NCBI GenBank assembly: GCA_964345695.1
Contig: CAYFSC010000004.1
Location: forward strand, 1 to 36,603
Direction of reading: 5' to 3'
Length of the DNA: 36,603 nt
DNA from: CAYFSC01 sp964345695
Lineage (GTDB): Bacteria > Bacteroidota > Rhodothermia > Rhodothermales > Salinibacteraceae
The position numbers and the translations under genes are program-made. Positions within the stretch are counted from its first letter, which is position 1; each line of letters begins with the position of its first letter. The notes below the pieces were generated by a model that saw only the letters and a program-made list of their open reading frames with translations, was not told the DNA's origin and searched no databases. Below are positions 31,919 to 36,603 of the stretch, one piece after another.

Positions 31919-32725
31919 CTACTGCTCGTCTTCCGGGATTTCGCGGACGACCCGAAAGCCGATCATCAGGCTGCCGGTGTCGCCGCGCGTCCAGGCTCGG
32001 TTGGCGGCCCGCATGTCTTTTTTGATGCTGAGCCACCCGCCGCCGCGGATGATGCGCGCATTGTTGTCTTGGTCGTTCTTGGGGTCGACCGTGGGGCTGA
32101 AGCGGTAGAACAGGGGATTGTACGTGTCCTGCACCCACTCCCAGACGTTGCCGTGAATGTCGTGGAGCCCAAAGGAATTTGCCTTCTTCCGACCCGCCGG
32201 CCACGTGTGCTCCTCCGAGTTGGCGTTGTACCAGGCGTGCGCCTTCAGCGCGTCGTCCGAGGCTCCAAACGAGAAGGGCGTTTGGGTGCCGGCCCGCGCC
32301 GCGTATTCCCATTCAGCCTCGGTGGGAAGTCGGTAAAGATCTACGCCCTCCTTCTGGTTGAGGCTGTCGATGAAGGCCTGCGCGTCGAACCACGTCACGC
32401 GCTCAACCGGGTGAAAGGGCTCCTGGAACCGGCTGGGATTCTGGTCCATCAGCTGGTTCCACTGCTGCTGTGTGACCTCCAGCGTGCTCATGTAGAACGG
32501 CTCGCTGATCCGCACTTCGTGAACCGGTGCCTCATCATCCTGGCCCGTCTCGGATCCCATCTGGTAGGTGCCAGCAGGGATGCGAGCGAAGCGCATGTTG
32601 ACCGCGTTGACGAAGGCCTCCTCGGATGTCCTGTCTGTGGTTTGGACGTCCGATGGATCCGACTGATCACAACCCATCAGGGCTACGATCAGCAGGGGGC
32701 CCAAAGTCATCAAAAAATATCGCAC
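31919..32725 (-). CDS. SUMF1/formylglycine-generating-enzyme-like lipoprotein
   Basis: This 268-residue protein has a lipoprotein signal ending A-L-M-G-C with Cys19. An FGE-sulfatase-type domain follows: F-A-R-I-P-A-G-T-Y-Q-M-G-S, then P-V-H-E-V, F-Y-M-S-T-L-E-V-T, R-L-P-T-E-A-E-W-E-Y-A-A-R-A-G, N-x-x-G-L-H-D-I-H-G-N-V-W-E-W, and R-G-G-G-W. The domain is complete, but apart from Cys19 there are no cysteines, so the copper-binding pair of true formylglycine-generating enzymes is absent. It is more likely a surface protein of the related, often gliding- or secretion-associated family, or another SUMF1-fold protein. The neighbours are a WbqC-like gene upstream (with a long hairpin between) and dcd downstream. 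Confidence 0.88.
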   Translation of the reverse strand: MRYFLMTLGPLLIVALMGCDQSDPSDVQTTDRTSEEAFVNAVNMRFARIPAGTYQMGSETGQDDEAPVHEVRISEPFYMSTLEVTQQQWNQLMDQNPSRFQEPFHPVERVTWFDAQAFIDSLNQKEGVDLYRLPTEAEWEYAARAGTQTPFSFGASDDALKAHAWYNANSEEHTWPAGRKKANSFGLHDIHGNVWEWVQDTYNPLFYRFSPTVDPKNDQDNNARIIRGGGWLSIKKDMRAANRAWTRGDTGSLMIGFRVVREIPEDEQ

Positions 32726-32761
32726 GGCAGATCACGGGGGTCTGTGTATGGGAGGCGCGAT

Positions 32762-32820
32762 GGGCACCCCGCTCGCCGGATCGGGAAGACAGGTCGCAGG
32801 AACCGAGCGAACGGGTGCCC
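32762..32820. other. Long inverted repeat between the WbqC-like and SUMF1-like genes
   Basis: The left arm GGGCACCCCGCTCG (32762-32775) pairs fully with a right arm made of CGAGCG (32804-32809) and GGGTGCCC (32813-32820). A 3-nt bulge splits the right arm and 28 nt lie between the arms. It occupies much of the 122-bp gap between two same-strand genes. No T run follows on the minus strand. It may be a 3'-protecting or attenuating structure, or a protein-binding site. Confidence 0.6.
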
Positions 32821-32847
32821 GGATGCGACAGGAGCCGGTCGGCACCC

Positions 32848-33525
32848 TCAGGACAGCGGCTTGACCTCACGCCTCCCCTCGCGGAGGAGACGCCGGGCGT
32901 CCGGGCCGTAGTTGAAGACCGCGTCCATAGCCGACATGTCGGGTTCGAATCCCTCGAAGTTTTGTCGGTAGGTAGGATGGTCGAACCGGTGCACATGCAC
33001 CTGGGGCGCGGCGTCGGCGTCGTGGTCGGCAACACCGTCCGGGGCGACGAGGGTATCGGCGCCGACGGCGCTCAGGAGATCCGCCACCGTGTCGGGCTGC
33101 CCCTCCAACTCCGAGGCACGGGTGATGCGGGTATTGAGGTCGAGCAGTTCGGCGGTGAGTTCGACCGAGCGACAGGTGCAGGGGCCCAACCGCTGCCAGT
33201 CCTGCTCGAAGAACGGCTGGAAGGTGTCTTCGAAAAACTCGAAGTACATCGTCGAGCGATAGTTGTACATGAAGGCCCGCCAGTGTCGCTCTCGCCAGCG
33301 CTTGTCGTTATCGTCGATGACCGCCTCTCGGAGGGTCCGCCCATGCTGGTGAAAGAGCGGGACGGTGATCCACTGCCATCCGTTCGGGTTCCGCAATTTG
33401 CTACGGTTCTGGAACGTTTGCTTGCTGTACTGGAACGTGTCGGCGAGCACGAAGTGATCCACGTGCATTAACAGACTGGTGTATGCAAGGCGTGGAAAAT
33501 ACTCCGGAGGACGGATGGCGATCAT
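32848..33525 (-). CDS. WbqC-like family protein
   Basis: This 225-residue protein matches the WbqC family, found in O-antigen and other polysaccharide or secondary-metabolite clusters. The N-terminal P-P-E-Y-F-P-R-L-A-Y, L-A-D-T-F-Q-Y-S-K-Q-T-F-Q-N-R-S-K-L and W-I-T-V-P-L are typical, as is the later H-P-T-Y-R-Q. Members have no firmly established biochemical role. No glycosyltransferases adjoin it here. It is divergent from the carotenoid cluster (244 bp between starts) and is the first gene of a minus-strand run with the SUMF1-like gene and dcd. Confidence 0.82.
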   Translation of the reverse strand: MIAIRPPEYFPRLAYTSLLMHVDHFVLADTFQYSKQTFQNRSKLRNPNGWQWITVPLFHQHGRTLREAVIDDNDKRWRERHWRAFMYNYRSTMYFEFFEDTFQPFFEQDWQRLGPCTCRSVELTAELLDLNTRITRASELEGQPDTVADLLSAVGADTLVAPDGVADHDADAAPQVHVHRFDHPTYRQNFEGFEPDMSAMDAVFNYGPDARRLLREGRREVKPLS

Positions 33526-33683
33526 AAGCGAGACGTCCGGATTTGTGGGGCAATGCGGATGCGGGGACTTGAAACATCGACACCGGAGTCCGCTCCTGCA
33601 AATTACGGGGATTCATCCGCGCGCCGCTCAAAAATGGGATCGACCTTTCAAGAAGGTTCACTCACATTCACCGTCTTTTGACG

Positions 33684-33689
33684 TATTAT
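33684..33689 (+). promoter_or_regulatory. Possible -10 element for the carotenoid cluster
   Basis: TATTAT lies in the most A+T-rich part of the divergent region, 80 bp upstream of the chosen cruF start. No well-spaced -35 was found. If transcription starts near 33697, the upstream ATG at 33698 would be leaderless, whereas the ATG at 33770 would have a leader of about 70 nt. Confidence 0.25.
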
Positions 33690-33769
33690 TTGCGTGAATG
33701 GACCGTTCGGTTCCGATCGCCGGAGCCGTGGTTTCCGATGGCGTACTCTTCGCGACTGTTTTTCTGATC

Positions 33770-34630
33770 ATGTCTTCCACCGAAACCCCCTCGGACGTCC
33801 AGGAGTCGATCGATCTCCTCTTCCAATTCGCATTCTGGCTGTTCGCGGGCTCCATCGCGTTCAGCATTGCCGGCATGCTGTTCCTGAAGCTCGTGCCGTC
33901 GTCGATGGAGATTTTCGGGCCCATCTACACGAAGCTCGTCAAGACCCCGACGTGGACGTTCATGACCATGCTGGGCATTCTGCCGCTGCTCATGTACGGC
34001 CCGTCGCTCGGATGGAAGCGGATGACGTTCTTCGCGGGCTGGGGGTGCATCATCGGCGGGGCGAGTGAGCTCATCGGGACGACCGGCTGGGCCACGGTGG
34101 GCGGCATTCCCCTTCCGTTCGGCGCCTACGAATACACGTCGTGGCTCGGCCCGAAGTTGGCAGGACACGTGCCCTACTTTATCCCTCCGTCCTGGTTTGC
34201 GATGTCGATTGTTTCTCTCGACCTGGCTCGACGCCTCTCAACCGGCCGCTGGGGCGCCATCGGCTTGGGGACTCTCTTTATGGTTCTTTGGGATGTGTCT
34301 CTGGATCCTGCCATGAGCCTCGCCTTCCCGTTTTGGTCGTACGGCGTCGAAGGATTCTTCTTCGGGATGCCACTGTCGAATTGGATAGGGTGGGCGGTAG
34401 TGACGCTGATCATTTTGATCGGCTACGAGTTCATTGGGGGCGGGCTGGATACGACCGATCCCCGGGCCCCGTGGGTGTACCTTCTGAATTGCATCTTTCC
34501 CCTCTCCATTTCGGCCCTCCAGGGCTTCTACGCTGCCGCCTTCTTCGGAGTGCTGGCGACGGCCATCCCATTCTTGGCGCTTTGGTGGACCCGCCGCTTG
34601 CACCGCCCCTCGCTTGCTCCGGCGGCCTAA
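33770..34630 (+). CDS. cruF: CruF-type carotenoid 1',2'-hydratase (membrane protein)
   Basis: This 286-residue integral membrane protein has about seven hydrophobic segments. It shows the CruF/bisanhydrobacterioruberin-hydratase pattern: a glycine-rich W-G-C-I-I-G-G-A-S-E-L-I-G-T-T-G near the third helix, then P-F-G-A-Y-E-Y-T-x-x-L-G-P-K-L, V-P-Y-F-I-P-P-S-W-F-A-M, W-D-V-S-L-D-P-A-M-S, and F-G-M-P-L-S-N-W-I-G-W. Such enzymes add water across the terminal psi-end double bond of acyclic or monocyclic carotenoids, giving the 1'-hydroxyl that is later glycosylated. The ATG at 33770 is preferred; another in-frame ATG at 33698 would add a 24-residue hydrophobic start. crtB and an acyltransferase follow on the same strand, supporting the assignment. 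Confidence 0.85.
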   Translation: MSSTETPSDVQESIDLLFQFAFWLFAGSIAFSIAGMLFLKLVPSSMEIFGPIYTKLVKTPTWTFMTMLGILPLLMYGPSLGWKRMTFFAGWGCIIGGASELIGTTGWATVGGIPLPFGAYEYTSWLGPKLAGHVPYFIPPSWFAMSIVSLDLARRLSTGRWGAIGLGTLFMVLWDVSLDPAMSLAFPFWSYGVEGFFFGMPLSNWIGWAVVTLIILIGYEFIGGGLDTTDPRAPWVYLLNCIFPLSISALQGFYAAAFFGVLATAIPFLALWWTRRLHRPSLAPAA

Positions 34631-34663
34631 TCGCGCTTCCTGTGCTTGTCCTTCTCGTGTTTT

Positions 34664-35578
34664 ATGCCGACCGCGACACTAGAAACCCGCTCCGACGAAA
34701 ATCAGTGGATCTGGGAGTCGTTTCGGTACCATTCGCGGACGTTCTCGCTGGCCGCACGCCTGCTTCCGTCCGCCGTGCAGATGTCGGTGGCCACGCTGTA
34801 CCTGTTCTGCCGCCATGTGGACACGATCGCCGACCACCGCGTGACGGAGGTCGGCACGGACCAGGCGCTCGAAGAGGTGCATACCACCCGCCGCGAGTTG
34901 GACGCCACGCTGGCCGGCCATCCGCCGGATGACGATCTGCTGTGGCGTCGTCTTGCAGAGGTCCACGACGAGTACGACCTGCGCCCGGGTCCGCTCTACG
35001 AACTGCTCGACGGGGCGCTCTGGGACCTCAACGGCCGCTCGGTCTACACGCTCGACGATCTGGTGGACTACTCGAACCTCGTCGGCGGAAGCGTCGGGGC
35101 GATGATGCTGCCGTTTCTTGCGCCCGACACCCGCTTCGACGACCTTGAAGCTCCCGCCCGCCACCTGGGCATCGCCATGCAGATCACCAATATCACCCGC
35201 GACGTGGGCGAGGATGCGCAGCGCCTCGGCCGGGTGTATCTCCCGCGCGAATGGATGCGCGAGCACGGTATCGCCGAAGACGACCTCGTCAACGGCCGAG
35301 TTCGGGACACCTACCCGGCGCTCCTCGAACGCGCCATGACAGCGGCGGAGTCCCGCTACGAGCGCGGGTTGAAAGGCGTCAGCGCGCTGCCTGACCGTGT
35401 TCGCGTCGGCATCCGATCTGCCGCGCGTATGTATCGAGAGATCATGAACGAAGTGCGGGCCAACGACTACGACAACCTGAACCATCGTGCCTACACGTCC
35501 TTCGGGCGAAAACTCTGGTTGATTGCGTTCGACACCTACGAGCGCCGCAAGGCCGCCCTCCGATTCGACACCCCTTGA
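34664..35578 (+). CDS. crtB: Phytoene synthase
   Basis: The enzyme joins two geranylgeranyl diphosphates to 15-cis-phytoene, the first committed carotenoid step. The 304-residue protein has both aspartate-rich motifs of the trans-isoprenyl head-to-head family: D-T-I-A-D at 53-57 after F-C-R-H-V, and N-I-T-R-D-V-G-E-D at 176-184 followed by G-R-V-Y-L-P. The first motif has Thr where D-D-I-A-D is common, but both metal-binding aspartates are kept. Other marks are S-R-T-F-S-L-A-x-x-L-L-P near 24-35 and G-S-V-G near 142-145. It begins 33 bp after cruF and is clearly cotranscribed. Squalene synthase is excluded by the context and motifs. Confidence 0.94.
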   Translation: MPTATLETRSDENQWIWESFRYHSRTFSLAARLLPSAVQMSVATLYLFCRHVDTIADHRVTEVGTDQALEEVHTTRRELDATLAGHPPDDDLLWRRLAEVHDEYDLRPGPLYELLDGALWDLNGRSVYTLDDLVDYSNLVGGSVGAMMLPFLAPDTRFDDLEAPARHLGIAMQITNITRDVGEDAQRLGRVYLPREWMREHGIAEDDLVNGRVRDTYPALLERAMTAAESRYERGLKGVSALPDRVRVGIRSAARMYREIMNEVRANDYDNLNHRAYTSFGRKLWLIAFDTYERRKAALRFDTP

Positions 35579-35657
35579 GCCCGCCGGGCGTCGCTTCAGG
35601 GAATCCGAGACGGCTTCCCCCGTTTTTCGCGGGCCCCGAACCTTCCCTCCCCCGCCG

Positions 35658-36326
35658 ATGCGCCGCATTGTTGAGATGATGCTTCGGTGGAGCCTGCGCC
35701 GCTCCTTCCGGCGCGTGCGCTGGGTGGGACCCTGGCCGCCCCCTTTGCCCGACGGTCCAGTCATCGCGTACACCAATCACCACCACTTTTATGACGGACA
35801 TCTGGCCTGGCTCGTTTGCACCGACCGCCTGAACCGGCCCTCTACGCTCTGGATGCAGGATTGGGATGCTTTCCCATTTTTTGCTCCCGTGGGCGTGCAG
35901 CCGTTCCCGCCCGACGACCCCGCCCGCCGTGCCGCCACGATGCGCCGCACCGCGCGGTGGTTTCGGGAGCGCCCAGCGACGGTGCTTGTCTACTTCCCCG
36001 GCGGCACCCTGCGCCCGCCCGAGCAGGGCATCACGTTTTCAGGCGCAGACACGCAGCGGCTGGCTCGGCTCTTTCCCGACGCCACCTGGTGGCCGCTCGC
36101 CATTCATGTGACGTGGCGCGGGGCGTCGGCCCCTACGGCACTGCTGTCCGGCGGGCGTCCCCACCAGGCCGATGGCTCGGAGCCTGAGCGTCTGCGTGCA
36201 GTATGGCAAACGCTCCGCACGTCCGTCCCCGATACCCCGCGGACGCTGCTGGAAGGACGGCGGAGTGCCTCTGAGATCTGGAATTTCTCCTTCCTCGCTC
36301 CGTTCTTCGAGCGGTATCTGCAGTGA
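35658..36326 (+). CDS. PlsC-like acyltransferase in the carotenoid cluster
   Basis: This 222-residue protein has the glycerol-phosphate-acyltransferase-type motif I, N-H-H-H-F-Y-D (His41-x4-Asp46), and a motif III variant V-Y-F-P-G-G-T-L-R at 111-119 where most relatives have F-P-E-G-T-R. The N-terminus is strongly basic. Such enzymes transfer acyl groups from acyl carriers to a hydroxyl. Located directly after cruF-crtB, it probably acylates the sugar of a carotenoid glycoside, as in the salinixanthin-type pigments of Salinibacter, rather than making phosphatidic acid. That role is inferred from position. The ATG at 35658 is chosen; the frame is open 45 codons further up, overlapping crtB. 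The gap to crtB is 79 bp. Confidence 0.82.
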   Translation: MRRIVEMMLRWSLRRSFRRVRWVGPWPPPLPDGPVIAYTNHHHFYDGHLAWLVCTDRLNRPSTLWMQDWDAFPFFAPVGVQPFPPDDPARRAATMRRTARWFRERPATVLVYFPGGTLRPPEQGITFSGADTQRLARLFPDATWWPLAIHVTWRGASAPTALLSGGRPHQADGSEPERLRAVWQTLRTSVPDTPRTLLEGRRSASEIWNFSFLAPFFERYLQ

Positions 36327-36488
36327 GCCCCGCGCGTTGATGGGTTCTGGCGGCCGCGTCCCTCCGCGTCCCGCAGAAGCCAACCCAACAACAACTCCCC
36401 CACCCGCCACGCGTGTTACCACGAGCAGGCCTGCCCTTCGGGCTCGTCGGGTCCCCTCACCATCCTCTTCAAGGATCGGTTCGCAATC

Positions 36489-36603
36489 ATGCTCTACATC
36501 TGCCTCCTTGTCGTGTCTCTCTCCCCGTTCGCTGATTCGGTTCAGGCCCTGTATGCGCGGCAAGATGCCGAAGAGTTGCGACAGCTTCTGGGGGCCGCGG
36601 AGA
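36489..36603 (+). CDS. Start of a further gene of the carotenoid cluster (3' end beyond window)
   Basis: The frame is open from an ATG at 36489 to the edge, 38 codons. It begins M-L-Y-I-C-L-L-V-V-S-L-S-P-F, a hydrophobic segment like an N-terminal membrane anchor or signal. An amphipathic stretch with R-Q-D-A-E-E-L-R-Q-L-L follows. It is on the same strand as the acyltransferase, 162 bp on. A glycosyltransferase of the CruG/CruC type, which often has an N-terminal membrane helix, would be expected here, but too little is visible to say so. The 162-bp gap holds only a short inverted repeat near 36420-36450. Confidence 0.5.
   Translation, partial: MLYICLLVVSLSPFADSVQALYARQDAEELRQLLGAAE

Noticed and set aside
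31919..32312. N-terminal extension of dCTP deaminase of about 150 residues
   Set aside because: The extension is a shadow frame of the SUMF1-like gene; the Dcd homology starts exactly at the ATG at 31850.
1..36603. CRISPR arrays, insertion sequences, rRNA or tRNA genes
   Set aside because: No regularly spaced repeats, transposase motifs, or cloverleaf and rRNA-like sequences were noticed in the intergenic regions; the repeats found have only two or three copies.

Overview
The window is G+C-rich, almost fully coding bacterial chromosome. Several features suggest a member of the Bacteroidota in the broad sense, probably Rhodothermota and close to Salinibacter. These are a SusC/SusD outer-membrane pair, many translation starts without a clear Shine-Dalgarno, acid-rich soluble proteins, and a carotenoid cluster with a CruF-type hydratase, phytoene synthase and acyltransferase as expected for an acylated carotenoid glycoside. 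This assignment is inferred from gene content. No rRNA, tRNA, CRISPR array, transposase or phage gene was found.

Layout. Positions 1-7713 (minus strand) hold a glycan-uptake-like locus: a LacI-family regulator, SusC, SusD and a large surface lipoprotein cut by the window edge. Two TGTAA-type palindromes lie upstream of the regulator. Positions 8011-10928 (minus) hold rho, radC and prmC. Positions 11519-14812 (plus) hold an alpha/beta hydrolase, a MurF-type ligase with a membrane N-terminus, and rnhB. Next come aroK (minus) and, diverging from it, truA, a tiny membrane protein, arginine deiminase and tadA (plus). A cystathionine-synthase-like enzyme (minus) and an aldo/keto reductase (plus) are divergent. 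Two small unknown genes and a DinB/YfiT-like gene follow.

Positions 22278-26060 (minus) hold dsbD, an alpha/beta hydrolase and tenA. Positions 26370-27466 (minus) are a ribosomal-protein operon in which S6 and S18 are one continuous reading frame, followed by L9 and a strong hairpin. Positions 27681-30916 hold a large secreted or lipid-anchored alpha/beta hydrolase and a divergent DapA-family aldolase. Positions 30928-33525 (minus) hold WbqC-like, SUMF1-like lipoprotein, dcd and a small membrane protein. Positions 33770 to the end (plus) are the carotenoid cluster, with a further gene running off the edge.

The observations most worth a second look are the S6-S18 fusion, the membrane-anchored MurF, the spaced LacI operators, the three-copy 16-bp repeat that contains the tenA stop codon, and several unexplained inverted repeats in intergenic DNA.
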